NCBI GenBank assembly: GCA_949318235.1
Contig: OX439133.1
Span: 13,766,146-13,830,145, forward strand
DNA: 64,000 nt
From: Ecdyonurus torrentis
Taxonomy: Eukaryota; Arthropoda; Insecta; Ephemeroptera; Heptageniidae
Reading direction: 5' to 3'
How positions within the stretch are numbered: position 1 is the stretch's first letter; the number at the start of each line of letters is the position of its first letter. The translations under genes were made by a program, and so were the position numbers. This document shows positions 1 to 14,414 of this stretch, in pieces. The notes beneath the pieces are model-generated. The model did no database searches. It was not told where the DNA came from and worked only from the letters and a program-made list of their open reading frames with translations.

Positions 1-339
1 GTCTCATTTGGTGGTACTATTACAGCAAATACTGGTTATGTATTATATGATACATTTTCATTTAAATTAACTCTACAACCACGATCAAGAAGAGTTGAAT
101 TTTGTGTTTGTTTTAAATGTAATGAACATGAATATTGGGATAATAATTCTGGTAAGAATTATATACTTCTAAAACAAATGCCTATGAGTGAAATGAAGAA
201 TACTAATAATGATAATGTTAATAATAATCAAGTACAACCTGTACAACAAAGATTTAATGATGCATTAAGAGCAAAGATTGATTCATGGTCAGAATTTGCA
301 AGTTGGAATCATTTAGTTAATGATGGACCTTATTGGTGA
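1..339 (+). CDS. Protein phosphatase 1 glycogen-targeting regulatory subunit (PPP1R3-like), C-terminal part
   Basis: Frame 1 is open from the window edge to TGA at 337-339, giving 113 residues; the start lies outside the window. The stretch RVEFCVCFKCNEHEYWDNN followed by SGKNY is the signature of the CBM21 carbohydrate-binding domain: an F-x-V core strand, then a WDNN-x-GKNY loop that contacts glycogen. Upstream, DTFSFKL matches the preceding strand. An Asn-rich linker (residues about 66-77) leads to a short tail ending in GPYW; other members of the family also end in a short aromatic tail. These subunits bring the PP1 catalytic subunit to glycogen particles, where it activates glycogen synthase. 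The RVxF PP1-docking motif would lie upstream and is not visible. A good splice donor (cag|gtgagt at 453/454) lies 114 nt past the stop, so the 3' UTR may be spliced. Family assignment is firm; which PPP1R3 paralogue it is cannot be told. Confidence 0.82.
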   Translation, partial: VSFGGTITANTGYVLYDTFSFKLTLQPRSRRVEFCVCFKCNEHEYWDNNSGKNYILLKQMPMSEMKNTNNDNVNNNQVQPVQQRFNDALRAKIDSWSEFASWNHLVNDGPYW

Positions 340-470
340 CCAGAGGAGGTGGATATGGAGATTGGTGTTTTTTGTGAAGATAAAAATATTAAGGATGGAA
401 TGTGTTTTTTGGTCTGCATTTGTGAAATGTGGACCAATTACATTGGGGTACAGGTGAGTTGATGTTTTTT

Positions 471-3050
<2,580 letters not shown>

Positions 3051-3178
3051 ACCGCAACTTTATATTTATTGCCAAATTTGCATAGCACGAGGATAAGATA
3101 AATCACACTTAATTTATGTCATATGGAATACAAGTGTTGCTATTTTGGTATTACTTAAATATAATTGTAATAATGTGC

Positions 3179-3416
3179 ATGGACAAAATTATGCAATAGC
3201 TGATTTTTTTTACACAAATTGTTCAATACAGCATAATCTATGCTATGCTATGCTGCATAATAATTAATAACTATTTTATATATTATACTATATATATATC
3301 ATAAATATGTTTATGTTTAATAGCAAAATTATGTGTGTTAATTGTTCTAATTTAGCATCATTTATGCTATAAAGACATAAATACAGCATAAATTACGTTA
3401 TTTATTCTTTCTGTGC
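3179..3416. mobile_element. Family A MITE (GCATAA-rich)
   Basis: One end begins CATGGACAAAA and the other ends near TTATTCTTTCTGTG, as in the other family A copies. The inside is full of GCATAAT and ATTATGC motifs in both orientations. It has no coding capacity. Confidence 0.65.
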
Positions 3417-3774
3417 TCTATATAGACAAATATGCTATTGAATATCTCATTATGTTTTTCTGTATACTGTAATTCTAAATTTTAAAGAGAAGTTAATGCA
3501 AGATTTGAAATGAGAATGCTTCTTTATTACATTATTTGTAATATTTTTTTTACCATGTAGTAGGGCCCTTTTTTAAAACAGTGGTAGCCCCCTTGACCTC
3601 CATTTAGGTGTGGACCCCTAAGATGGGTCGTGGTGGTGCCGGCCCAACCATGGTTACAATTATGGTTTTCGTTCGTTCGTTTTTTTATTTTTTTTTTATT
3701 ATTTTTTTTTCAGTACCAAACCACAAAAATATGACGATTGCCAATTAAATTGCTTTTTATATGACATAAAATTG

Positions 3775-3808
<34 letters not shown>

Positions 3809-3965
3809 GCAAGGGAAACAGTATTTATATACGAACATCATTAATGTTACAATACAATATAGTTTTTGAATTTTATATCTTCTCTTTACCCTTAACTTTT
3901 CCTATTGAAAAATGTGTTTAATTGGAATAAAATCTTATCAAAGCAATCTATTTCTTTTGTTTCAG

Positions 3966-4125
3966 ACTGAAAACTGAACTACCACGAGAAAAAATTATAA
4001 TTAAAAAAAGTTACATCAAGAGATATAGAAAAATATTAAATCAATTAAATTTGAAATATTTGGTTGTGAGTGATTCAAAAAGTGCCTTATATAGTGAACA
4101 ATTAATTAATTTAAAGACTGATTAA
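3966..4125 (+). CDS. Candidate terminal exon of unknown gene
   Basis: A strong acceptor (tttcttttgtttcag, ending 3965) is followed by an open frame entered with one leftover base. It reads 52 codons from CTG at 3967 and ends at TAA 4123-4125. The peptide is Lys- and Leu-rich (it includes REKIIIKKSYIKRYRKIL) and I do not recognise it. The donor at 453/454 has the matching phase if read in frame 2 (TAC AG|A), but that frame is not the PPP1R3 frame. An AT-rich genome yields some 50-codon frames by chance, so this may be a spliced 3' UTR or nothing. Confidence 0.18.
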
Positions 4126-6290
4126 TATTTAATATAAATTACTCAAATTTTTTTTTTAAACGTTATAAATATTGTATATTATGAATATTAAAAAAGGAGT
4201 CCTTGTAAGAAAAAAAAAATCATGCCACTTGTGTTAAATGTAAATATAAGTTTAATTTTTTTAAAAAAAGGTCGTTTAAATTTCAAAATTTTAATAATTT
4301 TTACTTTATTTAAGGCAAAAATCCATGGTACATACGAGAATAAAATTTTTGTACCTATAAATTTGGGACAAATAAGCCTGTTTAAAAATTAATTGAAATT
4401 TGAAATTTTACGACCATTTTTACATTTTTATATACAACTGCTGTTATAACTTTTTAATTTTAAAAATGTCATTTTTTTTTAAATAAATTTTATCAATTTA
4501 TATAAAAATAATATTGTCTATATATATAATAATGGTGATAGAAAATAAACTGAATTTTTATGTTAAAAAAAATGTAAGTGCCTATATATAAAAACTGTGC
4601 CTCAAAGGATGTTCTGTATTTATTTAAAAATAGAGGCTATAAATATTGTGTATAAAGATCGCAAATACTTTTAAAAAAAGGTATGTAATAAAAAGAACTG
4701 TATGTTATTATAAAACTACAAAAATAGTGAAACTTACCGATTTTTGGTATCTAAAATTGTAAATAAATGTGTATAAAAATATGATGCTTTTTATTAACAC
4801 GGCAGCATAAAATGAGTATCAATTTTGTATATAATTGAAATGTGACGTCATGTTTAGGGTTATAACACTGACCCACCGATAAATAAAAGTAATCATAAAT
4901 TGTACCAAAAATTGGTATAGTTACTATAAAAAACATGTTATTCATTAAAATCATCACAAAAAAGGCAATAACGTAAGATATAAAAGTTTAACCTGTTCAT
5001 AATTATATAAACTTTAAGTGTACACTGCCTATTACAATAAATAGACTTCTTATATATTAAATTAAATGTATATAATAATAATTATAAAGCTGCATCATAT
5101 GGCAACTTTAAAAAAAAAGCAACTATTATCTTATAAAGAAGTGGTAAATTTTTTTTTACCTTACGCAAGTGTACCTTGAGTAAAAATGAGTTGTGTCTTA
5201 TATTTTTTTGCAATTATATTAAAAGTTCCTAAACATTTTAGGGATTTTTTTTTGTCATGCATGATTACCTATATATATATATGTATATAAATACAATCAC
5301 TACTATGGGAGGGGTTTCACGACAACAATAATTTTTTACATTTTTTATTAGAGCAATATCTGTATAAAATCTAGTCACTTTAATTCACTTTTACAGTATC
5401 ACTTTTTTGAATTTTATTTTTTAAAATAATTAAAAAAAAAAAAAATCCGCGCGGTTAAAAAATAATTTTTAAATTTTCTCTGTATATCATTTTAACTTCT
5501 TTTTTTTCGCTCATACAATTTTTATTATGCTTTATAGCACTTTATATGTTAATTAATTTTTAATTAAAAGAAAAAAAGGGTTTTATTGTAAATAATTTAT
5601 AGATTTAATTGTATAAAAAAATGGTGATAATGATGATTAAAATATTATGGTAATTAAGTTAATTATTTTATATGCAAATATGCTTTGCTTTTTTTTTTTT
5701 TTTTGTGAAGGCGAGAAAATGTTAAAGATGATTTTCTTTTATGTTGTATGTAAAAAAAATTGCATAAATTTTTGTGTGGTTTTTTATATTATTGCATCCT
5801 TTATTAAAACTTGTTTAGTTTAAAAAAACAACAAATGAATGGCTTTTTCAAAAATGATTTTTTGTGACTTTTGTAATTTAAAATGAAAAAAAATACACTT
5901 TTTTTCGTAATATGATTATTTTATTTTGATTAAGTGCAACAGTTGTTTTTGAAAATATCTAATTTACAGTAAAAGAAATTAAATTTTGGGTTCAAGTTAC
6001 TTTTCGTTAATCGTTATACTCTTTTCAAATAACCCAAATTTTAAGTACATTTAGTGGAAGAGAATTTAGGATGAAAAGATTTTACCTTTTTTTCCTTAAT
6101 TGTATTTATGGAATAGTTAAATTAGATTTCTAAAAAATAGAGCCATTCAAAATAATGTAAAAAAAAATTAATAAAAAATTAACGGTATATATCGAGAAAT
6201 ATCATAAATATAGTGATTTTTACATAAAATCAATAATAAATATTAATTCTATGAAACAGGCTAGATAATAAAAAATAATATCAATATTGA
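4126..6290. other. AT-rich intergenic stretch, no gene seen
   Basis: Very AT-rich sequence with short homopolymers, such as a T run at about 5692-5704. I found no splice-flanked coding frame, RNA gene or recognisable repeat copy. Confidence 0.55.
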
Positions 6291-6294
6291 TTGA

Positions 6295-6600
6295 TAGTGG
6301 CATCTTCAGTAGCCAGTTCAATGAAATCAGTACTTCACCAGGATTACATTGAACTGGTTACTGAAGCTGCTAACTTCAAATCAATATTGATTTCTAAAAG
6401 CTTCAGTAGCCAGTTCAATGAAATCAGTACTTCACCAGGATTACAATGAACTGGCTACTAAAGTTTCCAACTTGCATAGAAATCAATCAAATCAATTTGC
6501 TAAAAGCTTCAGTAGCCAGTTCAATGAACTCAGCTCATCACAAGGATAACATTAACATTTAACTGGTTACTGAAGCTTCTAACTTGTATAGAAATCAATA
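6295..6600. repeat. Three tandem hairpin units of about 110 bp
   Basis: Each unit runs from CTTCAGTAGCCAGTTCAATG to a near-complement such as ACTGGTTACTGAAG, so each can fold into its own stem. Units start near 6305, 6403 and 6507 and are separated by AAATCAATATTGATTT-like spacers. The third unit is the most diverged. Confidence 0.8.
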
Positions 6601-7034
6601 TTGTTGATAATGTGGGCTTCCATGATAATGATAAAACTATTTTGACTTTAAGATTACTTAAAGAAACTATAAACCGTTAGTTTATTTTTCAAAGCCATAT
6701 ATTGCCATTTTAGAAAAAAAAAAATAAACAAGTTAATTTATATGCAAATAATAATTTTATTGTAAATCCTATGAATTATTATGTACTGTAAGTTAAAATA
6801 TAGACAATAACTTTAAAACATACATACACTTATTTTTATATCTTATAAAATGCATATAAAACAAAAGGGTCGGGCGCTTCTTTGTGCCAAAATATTATAT
6901 ATATGAAAAACATGTTGTAAATAATAACATAAATTAAAAATGTCATCCAAATGCTTAATAAAATTAAAAAAATGATGGACAAAAATTATATTTTGTATTT
7001 TTTAAAGAAATTCCTTTATTTTTATACTGCTACA

Positions 7035-7036
7035 AT

Positions 7037-7115
<79 letters not shown>

Positions 7116-7118
7116 TAT
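7035..7118. repeat. (ATTT)n microsatellite
   Basis: About 21 ATTT units, abutting the first of two family A MITE copies. Confidence 0.95.
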
Positions 7119-7505
7119 CTACCCAGAAAGAATAAATTACATTATTTATGTTGCATTTATGCCATTATAGCATAAATGATACTAATATTAAAACATCATA
7201 AATAATTATGCTATATAAAATAATATTTATGCTACGTAACATAGTTATTATGCATTGCAGCATATATTATGCTGTTTTGAACAAGTTATGCTGAAAATAA
7301 GCTAGCGTAATTATTTCGTATTTATTTTTGTCTGTGCGGAAAGAATAAATTACATAATTTATGCTGCATTTATGTCATTATAGCATAAATGATCACTAAA
7401 TTAGGATAGCATAAATAATTATACTTTCCAGCATAATATTTATGTTATATGTGTAACATAATTTAGTAATAATGCAAGTGTATAAATATAGCATAGATTA
7501 TGTTA
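7119..7505. mobile_element. Two family A MITE copies in tandem
   Basis: Two copies in the same orientation, about 7119-7335 and 7336-7505. Both begin with AGAATAAATTACAT followed by TTATG(C/T)TGCATTTATG and contain GCATAAATGAT. The first ends in TTTTTGTCTGTGCGGA, which passes straight into the second. Confidence 0.7.
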
Positions 7506-7544
7506 AGGGTTGTACATACATAGATGGTTTGTATCTCAAATTTT

Positions 7545-7740
7545 AAAAAGAAAACTTCAAAACTTATGATGCCATTTGAAAGTTAACAGTAACAGCTACC
7601 TATGATACAATTTTCAGAACCCTTGACCACCAGATAAGATATAAAATAATTATTGAAATTAACATGGGCTCTTATGGGACTAACACTTCAAAAAATTATA
7701 ATTTTAAATCTAGCATGGTGACCTCCCAATTTATTTACAT
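7545..7740. repeat. Family M dispersed repeat
   Basis: Shares GATACAATTTTCAGAACCC and a 'cataagagcc' stretch (here inverted) with 24405-24600, 58930-59060 and 61200-61380. It is non-coding. No terminal inverted repeat is clear. Confidence 0.55.
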
Positions 7741-8084
7741 TTTTGAAAATACCATTAAATGTATCACTGTGCAAAATTTCAGATTTTTCTTTCTTTACAA
7801 TTTTTTAGTCAAATCCCGAAATACCTGATTTTCTGCCTTAAATAAATATAAATAAGTTGGCCCGGTACATAATATAGATCTTGTCAAAGAAAACAACAAA
7901 AACACAACACATATATTTACAAAAATGTAAAAATTACAAATATTTGGCAATAGAAAAATATAAATACGTAAAATAATTTTGCAAAAAAAACTTCTGTCTT
8001 ATAATGCCGCAACTGCAAAACTTACAGAAGCCTGTTGGTTAGAATTTCAAGTGACGGTTTAAAAATAAATTGAATTCAAGTAGA

Positions 8085-8094
8085 TTTCTCTCTG

Positions 8095-8132
<38 letters not shown>
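8085..8132. repeat. (CT)n microsatellite
   Basis: Short CT array with one TG interruption near its start. Confidence 0.9.
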
Positions 8133-8135
<3 letters not shown>

Positions 8136-8555
8136 TGACCTCCACTGACCTCTAGTTTTATTTCGGCTCAGATCGAGTAGCTAATATACTAAACTATTTC
8201 AAAACATAGACCCCCTAAATAAATATTTAAATTAGTAATAGAGAGAAGACCTAAGATTTTAAATTCAAAGGTAGGTATCATGTGCATACTAAAAAATCAC
8301 GTAGCCCAATCTTGCGCTAATGTTTATTATTATTATTTTCTTTTAAATTTTTACATTAAAGATAAGTGTACAGATGGTACACTTATTTTTTTTAACTGCT
8401 TTTAAATATATTTATTTTTACTTATAGGCAATATTGAAAGAAATGATAAATATAGTTATTTTTGCACAATTTATTTTGAGCATTTTTAAAAATAAAACTT
8501 TTTTTTTTTTGCGAAAGTATTTTAAAATTATTTTTAACTTTATTTCATGGATAAA

Positions 8556-8795
8556 AAAAAATTTACGTAACTTATGCTTCATGTATGTCATATGCCATAA
8601 ATGTTATTTTTTAATAGCATAAATAACTATGCTACATTGACAAAAATATAAAGACGTAATAGTTATAGCAAAATGTATGCATGCATAACAGCATAATTTA
8701 TGATATATTGTTTAGTAATCAATAATTATACTACATATATATAGCATAATTGTTACGATGTTCTGTTATACTTATGAAAAAAAAAATAGCAAAAT
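8556..8795. mobile_element. Family A MITE
   Basis: Begins TTACGTAACTTATGCTTCATGTATG and contains the GCATAAATAACTATGCTA block typical of the family. The far end is eroded. Confidence 0.6.
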
Positions 8796-8815
8796 TTGTG
8801 TTGTAAGGCATTGAC

Positions 8816-8990
8816 TATAGTAAAGGAACAACGGTTTTGAGGCTGACTATAAGCGATTTCGGTCACATCCACTTCCGTTTTTCCTTACTACGCATGCGCA
8901 GTAAGTCAAAACAAAAGCGGATATGAGCGATATTGCTGATAGTCGGCTTCAAATTAGTTGTTCCTTTATCAGTCAATAGTTATAGTTATT
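8816..8990. mobile_element. Family H hairpin MITE
   Basis: Inverted repeat: AAAGGAACAACGGTTTTGAGG at the left pairs with AGTTGTTCCTTTATCAGTCA at the right. A central loop carries GCATGCGCAGTA. Other copies lie at 24598-24740 and 29158-29325. Confidence 0.75.
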
Positions 8991-9054
8991 CAATGCAGCT
9001 TAAATTATGTAATTTATTTTTTCCGTATATTTACTGTATACAACATAATTTGGT

Positions 9055-9307
9055 ATGCTTTGATTCGTCATTAAATAGTGTGTATGGGCCAATATGGGGA
9101 AATTTCACATTTTGCCAGTTTAAAAATACTTTTAAAAATATAGTTGAGAGCATTGATGCTGTTAACAGGTTGAATTAAGCTTTCAAGTAAGCGAGAAAAA
9201 AAAATTAAAAAAAGACGTTTGATCTATGCTGAGCAATGTTATTCATTGCTCCAGTATGGCGTCGAAGCGCATTCAGTATAAATATGACAGCATGGGGATG
9301 CACCCTA
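9055..9307 (-). mobile_element. Family B MITE, left end eroded
   Basis: Contains the family B core: GGGCCAATATGGGGAAA, CATTGATGCTGTTAACAGG, then GCAATGTTATTCATTGCTCC and GCGCATT near the end. The orientation is opposite to the copy at 15514-15822. Confidence 0.7.
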
Positions 9308-9641
9308 AATTATGATAGAACCAATAAAATGTTGCGCTAAACGGGGCTATAGCATATAGTTATTATTACATTGTTATTATTATTTTAAGAACTTCTTATT
9401 TAGTAAAAAAAAAAAAAAAACTTAATTTTTTTTTCTATTGTGTATTGCATAGAGGAAAATGAAAATTTAAATATAAAAAATTTAAAATTAATCAGTGTTT
9501 ATTTTTACTGAAAGTTTACTCTACTTTTCATATACTATGTAGTTCGTTGACAGGAAGAAATAGCAAGAAAATTACTAATAATTATAAATATAACCCGTGG
9601 TAAAGTTTATTTCATCTAAAAAAATGTGTAAGCATATTTAA

Positions 9642-9976
9642 AGGAATAGACCGGAGAAAAACATAAGCATTTAAATCACAAAAGACTTGATGGGATTTAC
9701 ATAAATAACTTTAGTTTGTCTCAAAACCGAACTGTAGCCCCGTAGCAGAGATTAGAAAATTCGATTTATGCAACCCGCACAACATTTTCATACTAATTTT
9801 TGCATGTTTCTGACGTCATTAACATGAATTTTCACGCAAATTGCATACTTAACAGTATTTTCACGCTCTCTCGTGGGGCTACATTAACATTCTGGAAAAA
9901 ATTGTCATCCGTTTTAAAGATCCCATTTCGTGTTTATTCATTAAAAAGTACATGTTGTTTTATGCGGTCTATGGCT
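9642..9976 (+). mobile_element. Family C MITE, TTAA-flanked
   Basis: TTAA at 9638-9641 and again at 9977-9980 frames an element whose ends are AGGAATAGACC and GGTCTATGGCT, a near-perfect terminal inverted repeat. The inside holds a tgacgtca palindrome near 9811. The 104-residue open frame starting at 9800 lies inside it and is not a gene. Confidence 0.8.
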
Positions 9977-10106
9977 TTAACATATTTTAAGCAAGCGCTC
10001 ATTTATTTCTATTATGAAAATAGAATAATTGATGGAGAAACACCAATAAGCTATGTTCTGGATATCAAATTTTGTATGGGCTTTTTCTTTTTTGATCTCC
10101 TGTTAA

Positions 10107-10262
10107 AGGAATAGACCAGAGAAAAACATAAGCATTTATATCACAAAACACTTGATGAGATTTACATAAATAACTTTAGTTTGTCTCAAAATCCAACAGT
10201 AGCCCCGTAGCAGTGATCAGAAAATTCGATTTATGCAACCCGCACAACATTTTTATATGAAT
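10107..10262 (+). mobile_element. Family C MITE, truncated
   Basis: Preceded by TTAA (10103-10106). It matches the first 155 bp of the copy at 9642-9976 closely and then stops at the ACAACATTTTTAT region. Confidence 0.75.
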
Positions 10263-10617
10263 ACAACCACCATAATGTATAAACTCTATTTTTATTATAA
10301 TAATAATAATTAACGGCTATAATTAACGGAAATATAATTTATAAGCATAACATGGCTAACTTTTCAGTCTGGTAGCAATATTCAAATAAAAAGACCAGTT
10401 CATGTATATATCGGACATAGGTATAGAAAGTATACAGCTGATTTTTGTCACACGCATATAGAACACATTGTGTAGGCGGAGACAGTTAGGTTAGGACATT
10501 ATAAGATCGCGAGATTATTAATAAGAAGTTGCCTTTAATAAACCGTCTGGAGTAACAACAGAGTCGCTCGCCTCACTGCTCTCTTTTTTCAAGCTTTCAA
10601 ATATTATATGAACGTGA

Positions 10618-11155
10618 TGTCCTATAGGGTCTATGCATTCTTGTTAAAGTCATTGCCATGTTGGATCACTCAATAACATGGGCAGCAAAGGAAAATGACT
10701 CATTTTGCAGGTATAAAAATGCTAAGCAATATTTTTGAGCACGGAAATTACGTAATTTATGCTGCATTTATGTCATTATAGCATAAATTATGCTAAATAA
10801 AAACAACACAAATAACTATGCTATACAGCACAGTAGTTATGCTTTGTATAGCATATTTATTTTATGAAGTATAGCATAGATTTTGCTGTATTGAACAAAT
10901 TGTGATGAAAATGAGATATCATAATTGTTACGTAGTTATTTTTATTCCCCGTGAGTGTATTGATGTTGTTAACAGATTGAATTATAGTAACTCAAGATAT
11001 GTGAGAAAAATAATAATAACAAACAAATAAAACTTAACGACTTCACAAAGAAAATAGCCAAAAACGAAAGTTTGTCCTATGCTAAGCAATGTTATTCATT
11101 ACTCCAGTATGGCGTCCATGCGCACTTAATATGATGTCATGTGCACACACCCTAT
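10618..11155 (-). mobile_element. Family B MITE interrupted by a family A insertion
   Basis: Starts at CCTATAGGGTCTATGCATTC and ends near CACACACCCTATA. The internal order matches other B copies, except that a complete family A element (10741-10955) is inserted at the TATTTTTGAG|CATTGATGCTG position. Confidence 0.8.
10741..10955. mobile_element. Family A MITE nested in family B
   Basis: Because the host is known, its ends are clear: CACGGAAATTACGTAATTTA at the left and a TTTTATTCCCCGTG end at the right. The outer five bases (CACGG/CCGTG) are inverted. A 2-bp target duplication (AG) is possible but not certain. Confidence 0.75.
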
Positions 11156-11257
11156 ATACATCTCTATCTCTCATACCTCATACATTGGCAATTATATAAA
11201 AATATATAAAGATAATTTGAAATACTTATGTGCTGAATATCTTTGAAGTTATAGTGT

Positions 11258-11342
11258 CATTGATTTATTGATTGATTGATTTTATCATCGATTAATTGAT
11301 TGATTGATCGATCGATCAATCGATTAATCGATCTATTTATTC
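11258..11342. repeat. Degenerate ATTG/ATCG tetranucleotide array
   Basis: Mixed TGAT, CGAT and ATCAATCG units. The GATCGATCGATC centre is self-complementary. Confidence 0.85.
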
Positions 11343-11351
11343 ATTTATTTA

Positions 11352-11645
11352 CATGGACAAAAATAAATACGTACTAATTATGCTATATAGGTCATTTTCA
11401 GCATAATTTTTATAATATAATACAGCATAATATGTATGCTATATTGCATAATAACTAATATATTACAAATTGCAAAGCACGAATATTATGTTGTACAGCA
11501 TAATAGACAAGGAAGAATATGTAATAAAATAGACCCTTAAAATTTCATCTTCCTTGTCTATTATTTATATTTCTCAAATTTAGCATACATTTATGCTATA
11601 ATGACATAAATGCAGCATAAATTACGTAATTTATTCTTTCAGTGT
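11352..11645. mobile_element. Family A MITE
   Basis: Ends CATGGACAAAAATAAATACG and TACGTAATTTATTCTTTCAGTG. It carries an extra internal insert (about 11505-11565) whose AGACAAGGAAGAT-like arms are inverted. Confidence 0.7.
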
Positions 11646-12063
11646 ACTCACTTTCTTCATTCCTATATTTTCTAATATACTGCATCAATATATAATTAGT
11701 TCAAAATCAATCACACATATATATAAGAGAAAATCGACATTCTTTTATTTACATGGTATGCAAAATAAGGTATAATTAATTATCACCATAAGTACATCTA
11801 TGGACATAATTGAGCTAAAACTATTCGAGAAATTCACCTGCTCTTACTATACGTACAGATAGTCTGGTATAAAATTTTACTATAATATACAATGACAAAA
11901 TAACATATTCAAATGAAAACATATAAAAAAGTGCTCCATATAAAATAACATGGAATTTCCAAGATAGAGTATATAAAATATATATAATGTTACATTTTAT
12001 TGTCTGTATACAGCGAGTTACTTTAAAAATGAGACTCAAAGTATTTTACGTATTTTTATCACC
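11646..12063. other. Intergenic AT-rich stretch
   Basis: No coding frame with splice sites and no repeat copy recognised. Confidence 0.5.
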
Positions 12064-12065
12064 CA

Positions 12066-12364
12066 ATAGGGTGGTTGTATGTTGTATTTATATTAAATTC
12101 AATTTAGTGAGTACTGAATAACATGGGCCAGTATAGGAAAATGACACATTTTGCAAGTTTAAAAATACTTATAGCAATTTTTTTTTGAGAGAATTGATGC
12201 TAGTTGAATATGGTTTTCAAGTATGTGAGAAAAATAATAATAACCAAAAAATTAATTATTCTCCGATAAATCTCACATTTTTCCTATGCTAAGCAATGTG
12301 ATTTATTGCTCAAAAATGGCATCGAAGCGCATTTATTATGACGTCATGCGCATATACCCCATAG
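12066..12364 (-). mobile_element. Family B MITE
   Basis: Begins AATAGGGTGGTTG and ends CATATACCCCATAGG. It contains ATGACGTCATGCG near the right end and GCAATGTGATTTATTGCTC. Confidence 0.78.
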
Positions 12365-12667
12365 GAGTAGATGCATAACAATAAGAGAGATGTACAGTTC
12401 TCCTAATACTACTTCGAGCGGATACAGTGTAATTAACTATGTAAAGTCAACTGTGATTGGCTAGTAGGTTTATAACACGATCTGTGATTGGTTTAGCACC
12501 CCAGATGCAGCTTTTGGCGGGAAAGACGTTGTTTTGGTATACGTGTACACTGCTGCATTTCTCCACCTTTTACTTTACTTCTATCATATGTTGTGTTGAT
12601 CAAATCGGTCAAGACGAGTCATCTAAGGCGATGAATAAACATCATGCAAACGAGAGATAAGGAACAA

Positions 12668-12972
12668 TATAGGGTCCATGCATTCATGTTAAAGTCATGG
12701 ATAAACTCAATAACATGGGTGGCATAGGAAAATAACTCATTTTGCCACAGTTTAAAAACACTATGCAATATTTTTGAGAGCATTGATGCTGTAAATATGT
12801 TAAATTAGTAGCTCAAGTATGTGAGAAAATAACAATAACAAAAAATTACCAGATTTTTCAAAGAAAATTGCCTAAAACGAAGTTTGTTCTATATGCTGAG
12901 CAATGTTATTCACTACTACAGTATGGCCTGCAAGCGCATTAAATATGACGTCATGCGTATACACCGTATAGG
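12668..12972 (-). mobile_element. Family B MITE
   Basis: Begins ATAGGGTCCATGCATTC and ends TATACACCGTATAGG, with ATGACGTCATGCG near the end. It lies about 300 bp from the previous copy in the same orientation. Confidence 0.78.
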
Positions 12973-13673
12973 TGGGCGAGCATATTTGTAAAAGGTGGAA
13001 AAGTGCAGCAATGAACATCTCATCGTATTAATGCTCAGGGATAAAAATACGTAAAATTCTTAAAGTCTATTTTTAAAATAACTCACTGTACATACTATAA
13101 CAAGATTATACAATTAGTGATCAATGCACTTGTATGCACTTTACTTATAAAATATAATATACTAAATAAGGTATTATTATATATATATCATTGTAGCACC
13201 GCTATTTTATATACATACTGGATTACATGCCGGTGCTCTTTTTGGAACTCATACTTGCCGTCTCTTCTATTTTTAGATTTTTCTCAATCTTGTTACTTGT
13301 GTGCATGTTAATTTATCTCATGTATTGTGTTGATATAGTGTATTATTAAACTTGCTCTATTTCATGTTCTTTCTTTCGTGTTTTGAATGTCATTGCAATG
13401 GTAAAAATTATTTATATATTATACATTACATTACATTATAGTTTCACTTTATAAGTTTATGTTCCCGGATATAAAAGATGAAATAATGCTTGTTAACGGT
13501 GGTGATGTGTATAACCAATCAGATACGTGCAAGAAAACAGACCATGCAGTAATTTATTTTATCATTACAGTTAAATTATTCTTTACGTGATTTTTGATAA
13601 TTTAGAATGTGATTTTTACTTTGAAAATTTAGGTTGAAAAAAATGCAATATTAATAAATATTATAATAAATAG
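12973..13673. other. Intergenic DNA, no gene seen
   Basis: AT-rich sequence. A 64-residue open frame at 13117-13311 has neither homology that I recognise nor splice context. Confidence 0.5.
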
Positions 13674-14069
13674 ATGAATGAATGAATGAATGAATGAATG
13701 AATGAATGAATGAATGAATGAATGAATGAATGAATGAATGAATGAATGAATGAATGAATGAATGAATGAATGAATGAATGAATGAATGAATGAATGAATG
13801 AATGAATGAATGAATGAATGAATGAATGAATGAATGAATGAATGAATGAATGAATGAATGAATGAATGAATGAATGAATGAATGAATGAATGAATGAATG
13901 AATGAATGAATGAATGAATGAATGAATGAATGAATGAATGAATGAATGAATGAATGAATGAATGAATGAATGAATGAATGAATGAATGAATGAATGAATG
14001 AATGAATGAATGAATGAATGAATGAATGAATGAATGAATGAATGAATGAATGAATGAATGAATGAATGA
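13674..14069. repeat. (GAAT)n array, about 99 perfect units
   Basis: Nearly 400 bp of perfect GAAT. The minus-strand frame reads Ser-Phe-Ile-His for 156 residues, purely because a 4-bp unit closes after 12 bp without a stop. Confidence 0.98.
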
Positions 14070-14381
14070 TAAATTTTTTCCTGAAGTTAAAAAGTAAGAG
14101 AGTATAAAAATATAATATCAATAATCCCTATATATAATAGCCGTATGTGAGAGTGAGATCCATGATTTTAGATCACCGTTGAAAATTAGGCGTAATCTAA
14201 TTATTGCACGATTTCAGTGTTGGATCTTATTTTTTACGGTCATGAATTTTGCACGGGAAATTAAATTTAATGCGATATAAATTTTTAACATGGTTTTAGC
14301 ATAATAATCAAGCTCATTGCAATCAGTGTGACTTGTTTGAAAAAATAAATTGCAAATAAAAATTCATCATGAAGCATGTTC

Positions 14382-14414
<33 letters not shown>

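Noticed and set aside
337..453. TGA at 337-339 as a selenocysteine codon, since SEPSECS shows the organism makes selenoproteins
   Set aside because: GPYW is a natural end for this family, the residues after it match nothing I know, and no SECIS-like element was identified.
9800..10114. 104-residue open frame as a gene
   Set aside because: It lies almost wholly inside a TTAA-flanked family C MITE that has non-coding copies elsewhere.
13651..14121. 156-residue Ser-Phe-Ile-His repeat protein on the minus strand
   Set aside because: Pure GAAT array. No signal, no flanking coding sequence and no splice context.
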